Shown here piece by piece: positions 6,496 through 14,221 of a stretch of 18,704 nt of DNA (position 1 is the stretch's first letter; each line of letters starts with the position of its first letter). The position numbers and the translations under genes were made by a program. Origin of the DNA: JAZLIC01 sp045617225 (GTDB lineage: Bacteria > Bacillota > Clostridia > Monoglobales > Monoglobaceae). The stretch is from NCBI GenBank assembly GCA_045617225.1, contig JAZLIC010000107.1, positions 1-18,704 on the forward strand, written 5' to 3'. Below the pieces are notes generated by a model. The model was not told where the DNA came from. It saw nothing but the letters and a program-made list of their open reading frames with translations, and searched no databases.

Positions 6496-7083
6496 ATGGC
6501 AAAATGGGTATGTAGTGTATGCGGTTATGTTCATGAGGGAGATACTCCCCCGGAGTCTTGTCCTGTATGTAAGGTACCGGCAGAGAAGTTTAACAAAATG
6601 GCAGATGACGCTGCTCTTGCGGCAGAGCATGAGTATGGCATCTACGCTAAGACTGTAAAGAATAATTCAGACATAAGCGAAGAAGATAAAAAGTACATTT
6701 TTGAGCAGCTTAAAGCTAACTTTAACGGCGAATGCAGTGAAGTAGGTATGTATCTCTGCATGGCAAGAATTGCACACAGAGAGGGTTATCCGGAAATCGG
6801 TCTTTATTGGGAAAAGGCCGCATACGAGGAAGCAGAACATGCCGCAAAGTTCGCAGAGCTTTTGGGTGAAGATTTAGAGCCGAATATGAAGGCCACCACA
6901 AAGGACAACTTGGCTTGGAGAGTTGACTGCGAATTCGGTGCAACACAGGGTAAGTTTGACCTTGCTTCTTGTGCCAAGAAGCACGGTCTTGACGCAATCC
7001 ATGATACAGTTCACGAGATGGCTCGTGATGAAGCTCGACACGGCAAGGCTTTAGAAGGTATGCTCAAGAGATACTTTGGCTAA
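6496..7083 (+). CDS. rbr: Reverse rubrerythrin (N-terminal rubredoxin domain)
   Basis: A non-heme diiron protein that reduces hydrogen peroxide in anaerobes, 195 aa. Domain order is reversed from classical rubrerythrin: a rubredoxin-like iron site comes first (C6 and C9 in CSVCG, C22 and C25 in CPVC), then a four-helix ferritin-like domain from about 42. Diiron-ligand candidates are E79, the EEAEH motif 111-115, E146 and DEARH 178-182. In Clostridium acetobutylicum, proteins of this reversed type are strongly PerR-repressed, which fits its place right after perR. The start has a strong TTAGGAGG site. A terminator follows at 7152-7191. Confidence 0.94.
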   Translation: MAKWVCSVCGYVHEGDTPPESCPVCKVPAEKFNKMADDAALAAEHEYGIYAKTVKNNSDISEEDKKYIFEQLKANFNGECSEVGMYLCMARIAHREGYPEIGLYWEKAAYEEAEHAAKFAELLGEDLEPNMKATTKDNLAWRVDCEFGATQGKFDLASCAKKHGLDAIHDTVHEMARDEARHGKALEGMLKRYFG

Positions 7084-7151
7084 AAAATATATGCCCTTGC
7101 GGCTATGTATATAGTCCTGCTTAGAGCAAAGCATTCGAAAAAGAATATTGT

Positions 7152-7191
7152 AAATGTGCAGTAAAGAATTCGTCTTTTACTGCACATTTTT
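7152..7191 (+). terminator. Intrinsic terminator after rubrerythrin
   Basis: A 14-bp perfect stem (7152-7165 with 7176-7189) around a 10-nt loop, with a T run at its 3' end. It lies about 70 nt past the rubrerythrin stop. Confidence 0.75.
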
Positions 7192-7233
7192 CACAATTAT
7201 TTGTATAATACGCCAATTCTCAATATTTTCCGC

Positions 7234-7262
7234 TTGACACTAACAATGCTTGGTGTTATCAT
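7234..7262 (+). promoter_or_regulatory. Promoter of the nucleotide-sugar dehydratase gene
   Basis: TTGACA (7234-7239), a 17-bp spacer and TATCAT (7257-7262), with an extended -10 TG at 7254-7255. An inverted repeat ACAATG (7243-7248) / CATTGT (7260-7265) spans the spacer and the -10 and could be an operator. Confidence 0.7.
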
Positions 7263-7329
7263 TGTAACGGTAAATCGTTCACTGACACAAAATGTTTTCT
7301 TCAACGGTTATTTATAAGGAGATAATGTT

Positions 7330-9189
7330 ATGAAAAGGTTTAGTATCCGCAATAAATACATGTTTCTTGTTGATATTCTTTTATGCATTTTATCTTATTT
7401 ATTGGCTTTAATAATTTCTTTTCAGATTAATGATATAAGCAAATATGTGCATCTTGGTATAGAATATGCAGGACTTTCTGCTGTTGTATATCTTTTTATT
7501 TTGTATGTTTTCGGCACTTATTCTACCGCATGGTCTTATGCCAGCATAAGAGAATATACAAACCTTTTGGTAGCCTGTATTGTAGCATTTGCGGTGACAT
7601 CTTCATTTGTGCATCTCATTTCACCAAAAGTTTTTTATTTTAAATTTCATATGCTTGAAAGCGCAATAACAAGTATGGCTATATGTTGCTCTCGTGTTTC
7701 GCTTCGCTTTGCAAGAAAGCTGTATCTGGCGACAAATTCAAAAAGCGGTGTTCGCACCTTGGTTATCGGCGCAGGTCGCTTGGCAGTTGAATTTTTAAGA
7801 GAGAATTTGGAAAGCGAAAAAATCAAACGCACTGTTGTAGGTCTTATTGATGATGACCCTTCAAAAATCGGCTATAACCTCTATGGTGCACCTGTTTTAG
7901 GTTCAAGAGATGATATTGTACGCATATGCGAAAAAAAGAAGGTTGAGGAAATCGTCTTTGCTATGTATAATATCCCAAATTCCGAAAAGACAAAAATTCT
8001 TAACATATGCACCGAAACAAACTGCAAAATTAAGATTATGATTAGTCATGCGGCAATGCTTGACGGAACAATACGCCCTGATAAAGTGAGAAAACTTGAA
8101 ATTGAGGATTTGCTTGAACGTGACCCAATATCGCTTGAAAACGAGTTGATTTCAAACGATATTGAAGGAAAAACCATTTTGGTTACAGGCGGCGGCGGTT
8201 CTATCGGTTCGGAGCTTTGCAGACAGATTATCAAATATAATCCAAAGAAACTTATTATATTGGATATTTACGAAAATACAACTTACGAACTTCAAAGAGA
8301 ACTTAACGACAGACACCCTGAGCAGGATATTGAAGTTCTTATCGCATCAATTCGTGACAAGCAGCGTCTTAACCTGATTTTTGAGAAGTTCTCTCCGGAC
8401 ATAGTATTCCATGCGGCGGCTCACAAACATGTTCCACTTATGGAATTCTCGCCGGCAGAAGCAATCAAGAACAATGTCTTCGGCACATACAATGTTGCAA
8501 GTTGTGCAGACGAATATAAGGTTAAAAAGTTTGTTATGATTTCCACCGACAAGGCGGTTAATCCCACAAATGTTATGGGTGCCACAAAAAGAATGTGCGA
8601 AATGATTATCCAAACATTTGCAAAGACCTCTAAAACCGATTTTGTTGCAACAAGGTTCGGTAATGTTTTGGGTTCGGCAGGCTCGGTTATTCCGCACTTT
8701 AAAAAGCGCATTGAAGAAGGCGGTCCCATTACGGTTACACACCCTGAAATCACACGCTTCTTTATGACAATCCCGGAGGCGGCTCAGCTTGTCCTTCAAG
8801 CGGCGGCATATGCAACCGGCGGCGAAATATTTGTCTTTGATATGGGTGAGCCTGTAAAGATTTATGACCTTGCCAAGAAGATGATTATCCTCTCCGGCTA
8901 TAATCCGGGTGTAGATATAAAGATTGAGTTTTCAGGGCTTCGTCCGGGCGAAAAGTTATATGAAGAACTGCTTATGAATGAGGAAGGTCTTTCCAAAACT
9001 CGCCATGACAAAATTTTCGTCGGTCAACCTATTGACATCACAACTGAGGAGTTAAACGAAAAGCTTGACATTTTAAGGGGCGTTGTCGAAAGTGACAATG
9101 ATGAAGAAATTAAAAACGCTCTTAAGAAGGTGGTTCCTACATACCACTCGCTTGATGAAGAAAATGTTCGCAGGGAAGCTGCAAAATAA
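7330..9189 (+). CDS. Membrane-anchored nucleotide-sugar 4,6-dehydratase (CapD/WbpM/PglF type)
   Basis: A 619-aa polysaccharide-biosynthesis protein that, by family, dehydrates UDP-GlcNAc (or a close relative) to a 4-keto-6-deoxy sugar, a first step to di-amino or deoxy sugars for surface glycans or protein glycosylation. Layout: four hydrophobic segments in residues 10-125, a Rossmann-like domain with VIGAGRLA (145-152), then an extended SDR domain with TGGGGSIGSE (286-295), HAAAHKHVPLME (361-372), STDKAVNPTNVMGATKR (405-421), RFGNVLGS (442-449) and LRPGEKLYEE (537-546). Met at the usual catalytic Tyr position, two before the GATK (M416-K420), matches the S-M-K triad of WbpM and PglF. The start at 7330 follows AAGGAGA. 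It stands alone, without glycosyltransferases nearby, so the final sugar cannot be told. Its own promoter and UUCG-loop terminator frame it. Confidence 0.92.
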   Translation: MKRFSIRNKYMFLVDILLCILSYLLALIISFQINDISKYVHLGIEYAGLSAVVYLFILYVFGTYSTAWSYASIREYTNLLVACIVAFAVTSSFVHLISPKVFYFKFHMLESAITSMAICCSRVSLRFARKLYLATNSKSGVRTLVIGAGRLAVEFLRENLESEKIKRTVVGLIDDDPSKIGYNLYGAPVLGSRDDIVRICEKKKVEEIVFAMYNIPNSEKTKILNICTETNCKIKIMISHAAMLDGTIRPDKVRKLEIEDLLERDPISLENELISNDIEGKTILVTGGGGSIGSELCRQIIKYNPKKLIILDIYENTTYELQRELNDRHPEQDIEVLIASIRDKQRLNLIFEKFSPDIVFHAAAHKHVPLMEFSPAEAIKNNVFGTYNVASCADEYKVKKFVMISTDKAVNPTNVMGATKRMCEMIIQTFAKTSKTDFVATRFGNVLGSAGSVIPHFKKRIEEGGPITVTHPEITRFFMTIPEAAQLVLQAAAYATGGEIFVFDMGEPVKIYDLAKKMIILSGYNPGVDIKIEFSGLRPGEKLYEELLMNEEGLSKTRHDKIFVGQPIDITTEELNEKLDILRGVVESDNDEEIKNALKKVVPTYHSLDEENVRREAAK

Positions 9190-9196
9190 GGCTTTT

Positions 9197-9226
9197 AAAG
9201 GTCGCCTTCGGGCGACCTTTTTTGTT
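9197..9226 (+). terminator. Intrinsic terminator with TTCG tetraloop
   Basis: Stem AAAGGTCGCC (9197-9206), loop TTCG, complementary arm 9211-9220 and a T run. It lies 7 nt after the dehydratase stop. Confidence 0.92.
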
Positions 9227-9276
9227 GTATCACGCATTCTATCTTCCTGCATATAAATATACCAAGAGGTGTTTAT

Positions 9277-10155
9277 ATGACTAAGTTATTGACTTTTGCA
9301 TTTATAGGCGGTGACCAACGACAACTCAGAGTGGCGAATAATTTAAACGCAGACGGACATAAAATCCGTTTACTTGGGTTTAAAGACTTCTCCGCTGTAA
9401 ATGAAGGCTTTTATATTGCAAAAAATTTCAGCGATGTTTTATCAGGTGCAGATGCAGTTATTTTGCCGCTCCCTTATACAACAAGCGACGAAACAATCAA
9501 CGCACCTTATACAGATACTAAATTATATATAAGTGACCTGCTTAAAGCTATGAATGAAAAGCAGTTACTTTTTGCGGGAAAAGCGGACAAAAAGCTCCTT
9601 AGTTTAGCAAAGCTTTATAATCTTAACATACTTGATTATGCGGAGCGTGAGGAATTGGCAATACTGAACGCTGTTCCCACAGCTGAAGGGGCAATTAAAA
9701 TTGCGATTGATGAAACTCCTTCTACCATTCACAACAGCAACTGCCTGATTTTAGGTGGCGGCAGAATAGGTAAAATTTTAGCAAAGGATTTAAAGGGACT
9801 TGGTGCAAATGTAACTGTTGCATCAAGGAAGTACGGCGATTTGGCACAAAGCGGAGCTATGGGGTATACTCCTGTGTCCATAAACAATATTGACGCTTAT
9901 CTTCATACCTTTGATATTATCTTTAACACCGCTCCTGCTCTTATTCTTGACTTTAAACGCCTCTTGAAGGTAAATGACAACTGCTTGATAATAGACCTTG
10001 CTTCAAAGCCCGGAGGGGTAGATTTTGAAGGAGCAAAAGAACTTAAAAGGCGAGTTATATGGGCGTTGTCACTCCCCGGGAAGGTTGCGCCATATACCGC
10101 CGGAGATATAATCAAAAATACCATTATCAACATCTTAGAGGAACTGGGGGTATGA
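9277..10155 (+). CDS. dpaA: Dipicolinate synthase subunit A (SpoVFA/DpaA)
   Basis: The oxidoreductase subunit of the synthase that makes dipicolinic acid from the lysine-pathway intermediate dihydrodipicolinate; DPA then loads the spore core. The 292 aa are close to the B. subtilis length of about 297. Visible features: FIGGDQRQL (9-17), NAVPTAEGAI (131-140), the NAD(P) loop LILGGGRIG (157-165), FNTAP (216-220) and LPGKVAPYTAG (266-276). The start at 9277 follows AAGAGGTG (9264-9271). A weak mother-cell (sigma-K-like) promoter is possible: AC at 9232-9233, 16 bp, then CATA at 9250. However, the downstream TA is off by one and the leader would be very short, so I do not annotate it. The stop codon overlaps an ATG (ATGA, 10152-10155), as expected for coupling to dpaB. 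Confidence 0.93.
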   Translation: MTKLLTFAFIGGDQRQLRVANNLNADGHKIRLLGFKDFSAVNEGFYIAKNFSDVLSGADAVILPLPYTTSDETINAPYTDTKLYISDLLKAMNEKQLLFAGKADKKLLSLAKLYNLNILDYAEREELAILNAVPTAEGAIKIAIDETPSTIHNSNCLILGGGRIGKILAKDLKGLGANVTVASRKYGDLAQSGAMGYTPVSINNIDAYLHTFDIIFNTAPALILDFKRLLKVNDNCLIIDLASKPGGVDFEGAKELKRRVIWALSLPGKVAPYTAGDIIKNTIINILEELGV

Positions 10156-10158
10156 TAT

Positions 10159-10734
10159 ATTTTAGAAAATTCAACCATAGGTTTTGCCTTGACAGGCTCC
10201 TTCTGCACCTTCAGCAAAGTAATACCTCAAATTAACGCTCTTAAAAATACAGGTGCTAAGGTTATACCTATTATGTCAAAGTCGGCGGCAGAAACAGATA
10301 CACGCTTCGGCCGCAGCAGTGAACACATAAAAAATATCGAAGAAATAACAGGCACAAAGGTATTATCCACCATATCGGAGGCAGAACCAATAGGTCCCAA
10401 AAAATTGCTTGACCTTCTTATAATCGCTCCTTGTACCGGCAACACCATAGCTAAGATAGCCGGCGGAATTTCGGACACCGCCGTTACCCTTGCCGCTAAG
10501 TCGCATCTTAGAAATAATCGGCCCTTACTTATCGCTGTATCGACAAATGACGGTCTTGGCGGAAACGCAAAAAACATCGGCATACTGCTTGGAAGAAAGA
10601 ACATCTTTATGGTACCGTTCGGGCAAGACGATTGTATAGAAAAAGAAAACTCTTTGGTTGCGGATTTTAAGCTGATTATCCCTTCTGCAATTTCTGCACT
10701 TGAAGGTAAGCAGTTGCAACCAATATTGATATAA
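10159..10734 (+). CDS. dpaB: Dipicolinate synthase subunit B (SpoVFB/DpaB), start disrupted or non-standard
   Basis: The flavoprotein-like subunit of dipicolinate synthase. Family features are clear: STIGFALTGSFCTF at the N-terminus (codons from 10171), DTRFG, EAEPIGPK, IIAPCTGNT, RNNRPLLIAVSTNDGLGG, NIFMVPFGQDD and a QLQPIL end. The length of about 191 aa is close to the roughly 200 aa of B. subtilis. The frame runs directly on from the dpaA stop. Its only standard start codon is TTG 10189, which would cut off the conserved first strand. The ATG overlapping the dpaA stop (10152) is out of frame. Removing one T from the TTTT at 10160-10163 would put it in frame as MIYLENSTIGFALTG. Otherwise a rare ATT at 10159, 8 nt after GGGGG, could serve. 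I give the homologous extent from 10159; 10189 is the conservative start. So this may be a frameshifted gene, a base error in the sequence or a real non-AUG start. Confidence 0.85.
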   Translation: MLENSTIGFALTGSFCTFSKVIPQINALKNTGAKVIPIMSKSAAETDTRFGRSSEHIKNIEEITGTKVLSTISEAEPIGPKKLLDLLIIAPCTGNTIAKIAGGISDTAVTLAAKSHLRNNRPLLIAVSTNDGLGGNAKNIGILLGRKNIFMVPFGQDDCIEKENSLVADFKLIIPSAISALEGKQLQPILI

Positions 10735-10743
10735 TAAAACAAA

Positions 10744-10779
10744 TGCGGCACAACGAAACCCATATCTCGTTGTGCCGCA
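10744..10779. terminator. Bidirectional terminator between dpaB and the CHR pair
   Basis: A perfect 13-bp stem, TGCGGCACAACGA (10744-10756) with its complement at 10767-10779. T-rich sequence follows on both strands (ATTTTAT on plus; TTTGTTTTATT on minus). It serves convergent transcripts. Confidence 0.8.
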
Positions 10780-10803
10780 AATTTTATATCCCTGATTAGT
10801 TTT

Positions 10804-11379
10804 CTAAAATTTAAAGAGTACCCCCACTGCCGCACCGAATAATATGAAAACCAGTGGGTGGATTTTCTTGATTTTTTTGAACCTGAACATAACAAATACC
10901 GCAACAAAAAGCAGAGTCGGCTTTAACTTGATTAAATCCAAAACATTTTTGGTATTGTTAAATGCTTCAATATTAAAGACAGAAACCTTTAAAACTTCAA
11001 ACAAAGCGACCGCGATAAGTCCCGTTACCGCAGGACGAAGTCCGTAAAAAGACCACTTTACAAGCTTATTGTCATTAAACTTATCCAAAAACTTTGCCAC
11101 GATTATTATGACAATCAAGGAAGGCAATACCAAAGAAAAGGTTGATACAATCCCTCCTAAAACTCCTGCCGTATGAAATCCGGCGTATGTTGACATATTT
11201 ATTCCGAGCGGTCCCGGCGTGGACTCCGACACTGCAATCATATCAACAAGCATATCGTACGAAAACCACTCAGGATACTTTTCCGCCAGGTTATACAGAA
11301 ACGGAAGCGTTGCAAGACCGCCGCCGACTGCAAAAAGGCCTACCTTGAAGAATTCCGCAAACATTAAGAGGTATATCAT
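10804..11379 (-). CDS. CHR-family (chromate transporter) short-chain subunit, second of a pair
   Basis: A hydrophobic protein of 191 aa, one half of a split ChrA-type transporter. The start is set at 11379, whose ATG overlaps the TGA stop of the upstream partner (ATGA) and follows GGAGGTG at 7 nt; an in-frame start at 11397 would sit inside that ribosome site. Family marks: FFKVGLFAVGGGLATLPFL near the N-terminus, and SESTPGPLGINMSTYAG (about 52-68), followed by hydrophobic segments up to the C-terminus. The family is named for chromate export, but in Firmicutes paired short CHR proteins often have no proven substrate, so chromate should not be assumed. Confidence 0.9.
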   Translation of the reverse strand: MIYLLMFAEFFKVGLFAVGGGLATLPFLYNLAEKYPEWFSYDMLVDMIAVSESTPGPLGINMSTYAGFHTAGVLGGIVSTFSLVLPSLIVIIIVAKFLDKFNDNKLVKWSFYGLRPAVTGLIAVALFEVLKVSVFNIEAFNNTKNVLDLIKLKPTLLFVAVFVMFRFKKIKKIHPLVFILFGAAVGVLFKF

Positions 11380-11918
11380 TCTTTTGCACCTCCGCATCTT
11401 CCGGCGATGATGCCAACGATAATCGCTCCTATTACAACATAAATCGACGAAATCTTAAATATGCCTGCCACAATGAATGCGGCAGCCGCGATTAAAATGC
11501 CGAGCCAATCCTTGCAGCCTGCCTTGAAGAATTTTATTACTGCGTTGGTTACCAAGACTGCAACAACTGCACGAATTCCGGCAAACGCACACTCTACAAC
11601 TGCCAAAGATGCAAAGTTTTGTATAAACGCCGCAATTATCATAATAATCACAATCGACGGCGATATAATGCCGAGCGTAGCAAAGATAGCGCCCAAAATT
11701 CCCTTGCGTTTATAGCCTATAAAGGTTGATGTGTTTACTGCGATAACTCCCGGTGTGCATTGTCCAACCGAGAAATAGTTAAGTATTTCCTCCTCCGTCA
11801 CCCAACCACGCTTACTCACAAGCTCCCTTTCAAACATAGGGAGCATTGCATAGCCGCCGCCGAATGTTGTCACGCCTATATTTGCAAATATCAAAAACAG
11901 TTCAAACAATTCTTTCAT
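11376..11918 (-). CDS. CHR-family (chromate transporter) short-chain subunit, first of a pair
   Basis: 180 aa, the partner of the next gene. Family marks: FANIGVTTFGGGYAMLPMFE (residues 11-30) and VGQCTPGVIAVNTSTFIGYK (51-70), a TPG motif shared with its partner, then several hydrophobic segments (about 75-100, 108-130, 138-172). The two proteins are distant versions of one repeat and probably assemble as a heterodimer equal to a full-length ChrA. The start at 11918 has GGAGGT 10 nt upstream. Translational coupling through a 4-nt overlap supports one operon. Confidence 0.9.
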   Translation of the reverse strand: MKELFELFLIFANIGVTTFGGGYAMLPMFERELVSKRGWVTEEEILNYFSVGQCTPGVIAVNTSTFIGYKRKGILGAIFATLGIISPSIVIIMIIAAFIQNFASLAVVECAFAGIRAVVAVLVTNAVIKFFKAGCKDWLGILIAAAAFIVAGIFKISSIYVVIGAIIVGIIAGRCGGAKE

Positions 11919-11943
11919 TTAAGCAATTACCTCCACGGAAAAT

Positions 11944-11952
11944 ATTTTACCA
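11944..11952 (-). promoter_or_regulatory. Extended -10 promoter for the CHR pair
   Basis: On the minus strand TGGTAAAAT forms an extended -10, 25 nt before the first CHR start. Only a poor -35 (TTTACT) is present at 17 bp. Confidence 0.45.
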
Positions 11953-11988
11953 TAACGGATTTTAAAAGTAAAGCGTATATGCCTATTC

Positions 11989-12017
11989 TTGACAATTTGA
12001 TATGCAAATAGTATAAT
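11989..12017 (+). promoter_or_regulatory. Consensus promoter of the ilv-leu operon
   Basis: A perfect TTGACA (11989-11994), 17-bp spacer and perfect TATAAT (12012-12017). The leader before ilvB is only about 18 nt, leaving no room for a T-box, leader peptide or riboswitch. TTTCAGAAA (12022-12030) lies at the start site and matches the core of the CodY box, but the flanks do not match and half of it is the ribosome site. Confidence 0.85.
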
Positions 12018-12041
12018 GATATTTCAGAAAGGAGTGGTAAA

Positions 12042-13721
12042 ATGAAACTGATTGGTGCAGATGCAATAATGGAATGCTTGCTGGAGCAGGGCGTTGATAC
12101 CGTCTTTGGCTATCCGGGCGGCAACATTTTGGACATCTATAATTCAATATACAAATATTCCGATAAAATCAGGCACATTACCACTGCCCACGAGGAAGGC
12201 GCCGCACACGCCGCAGACGGATATGCACGAAGCACCGGAAAGGTTGGCGTTTGCTTTGCCACATCAGGCCCGGGTGCTACAAACTTAGTTACCGGTATTG
12301 CTACTGCATATATGGACTCTGTTCCGCTTGTTGCAATCACCTGCAATGTTTCTACATCGCTCCTCGGCAAAGACTCCTTTCAAGAGGTTGATATTGTCGG
12401 CATAACTTTGCCGATTACAAAACACAGCTTTTTAATCAAGCACGGCGATGATATTGCGTCAACTATCCGTCGTGCCTTTGAAATCGCCTTATCCGGCAGA
12501 CCGGGGCCGGTACTTATTGACATAACCAAAGATGCAACCTGTGAAGAAGTTGACTTTAAGAGGATTTTGCCGAAAATCAAAAATGACAATAAAGCCTTAT
12601 CCAAGGCGGATATAAAAAAGGCGGCAACTTTAATCAAAAAGGCAAAGCGCCCCCTTTTATATACAGGCGGCGGAATTATATCATCAGGCGCATCAGAGAG
12701 CCTTAAAAAATTACAAAAGCTTATTGACGCCCCTATAACGCTCTCCCTTATGGGACTTGGCGGATTTCCCGCAAGTGATGATGCGTATACAGGACTTATC
12801 GGTATGCACGGAAGTCAGGCGTCTTCATTTGCGGTGAGTAATTGCGATTTACTTATTGCAATCGGCGTCAGGTTTTCAGAGCGTGTTATCTGTGACTCCT
12901 CCGTGTTTGCAAAGAATGCAAAGATAATTCACATAGATGCGGACCCTGCGGAGATAAATAAGAATATTCCTGTTACATTGGGTATTGCAGGTGATGCAAA
13001 ATCCGTCATTGACAAACTTTGCGAAAACTTAACCCCTATGTCACACAAGGATTGGATAAATCAAGTCAACACATGGAAGAAAGCGGAGATAAAAGCAGAT
13101 GATTTAAAGCTCACGCCCAAAACCGTTTTTGATATTATCCATAGCGAAACAGATGACGATACCTTTATATGTACCGATGTTGGACAACATCAGGTATGGA
13201 CGGCACAGTATCTGCCGATAGAAAAGCCGAGGCACTTTATTTCCTCCGGTGGACTTGGTACAATGGGATTTGGTTTAGGTGCCGCAATAGGTGTTAAGCT
13301 CGCAAACCCCAAAAGCCTTGTCATCAACATAACCGGTGACGGCTGCTTCCATATGAACGCAAACGAACTTTCGACTGCGGCAGAACAAAAACTGCCTATA
13401 ATTGAAATTATGTTCAACAACCGTGCTTTGGGTATGGTGCGTCAATGGCAAAAGATTTTCTATAATGCTAATTATTCACATACTTCGATAGATAAATCGA
13501 CAGATTACGAAATGGTGGCAAAAGGTTTTGGCGCAAAAGCGTATACCGTGCGAAGCGGCGAAGAATTCAGAAAAGCTTTCCGCCTTGCCGCTAAGGAAAA
13601 AGAAACTCCAACCCTTATAAATTGTATCATTGACAAAGACGAGGCGGTTCTGCCTATGGTGCCGAGCGGCGAATCTATCGAAAACCCTATACTCAAAATC
13701 AAAGGAGAAAAAAAGAAATGA
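12042..13721 (+). CDS. ilvB: Acetolactate synthase large subunit
   Basis: A ThDP-dependent enzyme joining two pyruvates to acetolactate (valine, leucine) or pyruvate and 2-oxobutyrate to acetohydroxybutyrate (isoleucine). 559 aa, the usual length. Three domains are visible: N-terminal PYR domain with FGYPGG (22-27) and the catalytic Glu51 in AHEEGA, a central domain (about 190-330), and a C-terminal ThDP domain with GDGCFHMNANEL (432-443) and NNRALGMVRQWQ (459-470); the last Trp region is the one that shapes substrate choice and herbicide binding in this family. The start follows AAAGGAG. It is the first gene of the operon and overlaps ilvN by 4 nt, as expected for subunits made in fixed ratio. 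The biosynthetic type, not the catabolic AlsS, is favoured by the adjacent small subunit. Confidence 0.96.
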   Translation: MKLIGADAIMECLLEQGVDTVFGYPGGNILDIYNSIYKYSDKIRHITTAHEEGAAHAADGYARSTGKVGVCFATSGPGATNLVTGIATAYMDSVPLVAITCNVSTSLLGKDSFQEVDIVGITLPITKHSFLIKHGDDIASTIRRAFEIALSGRPGPVLIDITKDATCEEVDFKRILPKIKNDNKALSKADIKKAATLIKKAKRPLLYTGGGIISSGASESLKKLQKLIDAPITLSLMGLGGFPASDDAYTGLIGMHGSQASSFAVSNCDLLIAIGVRFSERVICDSSVFAKNAKIIHIDADPAEINKNIPVTLGIAGDAKSVIDKLCENLTPMSHKDWINQVNTWKKAEIKADDLKLTPKTVFDIIHSETDDDTFICTDVGQHQVWTAQYLPIEKPRHFISSGGLGTMGFGLGAAIGVKLANPKSLVINITGDGCFHMNANELSTAAEQKLPIIEIMFNNRALGMVRQWQKIFYNANYSHTSIDKSTDYEMVAKGFGAKAYTVRSGEEFRKAFRLAAKEKETPTLINCIIDKDEAVLPMVPSGESIENPILKIKGEKKK

Positions 13722-14191
13722 GTAAAATGCACGTTTTATCAGTTCAGGTAAATAACCACGCCGGTGTTTTAAGCCGTATATCAGGACTTTTTTCAAGGAG
13801 AATGTATAACATTGACTCCCTTTCGGTCGGCGTTACCGAAAACCCTGATATTTCGGTTATGACTATTGTGACACACGAGGACTCTAATATTGTAACTCAG
13901 ATTATAAACCAGCTTTCAAAGCTTGATGATGTCATTGATATAACAAAACTGCACAGTGATGATTCGGTTTTAAGGGAGCATATTCTAATCAAAGTAAGCG
14001 CCCGTGACAGAACAGGCGTTATGGAGGTTTGTGACATCTTTCGTGCCGCTATTGTAGATATTTCAAACGAAATTATGATGGCGGAGCTTACCGGAAGTCC
14101 GAATAAAATAAGCGCCTTTATTGAGCTTATGGAAAAATATGATGTAAAATCCCTTGTGCGTACAGGTATGACAGGTATGCAAAGGGGATAG
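13718..14191 (+). CDS. ilvN: Acetolactate synthase small (regulatory) subunit
   Basis: The regulatory partner of IlvB, which raises its activity and carries valine feedback inhibition. 157 aa, close to the long IlvH type. An N-terminal ACT domain (about 4-76) starts HVLSVQVNNHAGVLSRISGLF with the usual NH.GVL turn; a second ACT-like domain (about 85-155) carries LIKVSA and the ITG-like AELTGSP. The start ATG overlaps the ilvB stop, with AAAGGAG inside the end of ilvB. Confidence 0.95.
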   Translation: MSKMHVLSVQVNNHAGVLSRISGLFSRRMYNIDSLSVGVTENPDISVMTIVTHEDSNIVTQIINQLSKLDDVIDITKLHSDDSVLREHILIKVSARDRTGVMEVCDIFRAAIVDISNEIMMAELTGSPNKISAFIELMEKYDVKSLVRTGMTGMQRG

Positions 14192-14221
14192 GCAAAACGC
14201 CTGAACAAAGGGGATATAAAA

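Noticed and set aside
8347..8799. 150- and 110-codon minus-strand frames inside the dehydratase gene
   Set aside because: They lie opposite the conserved SDR motifs; no recognisable domain and no start signals.
10227..10907. 226-codon minus-strand frame opposite dpaB
   Set aside because: It crosses the dpaB terminator and overlaps the end of a CHR gene; the dpaB frame carries strong family motifs.
11380..11397. Upstream start for the second CHR subunit
   Set aside because: It falls inside the GGAGGTG site; the ATGA overlap at 11376-11379 is the coupled start.
11919..12041. T-box, leader peptide or riboswitch before ilvB
   Set aside because: The consensus promoter leaves about 18 nt of leader, too short for any of them.
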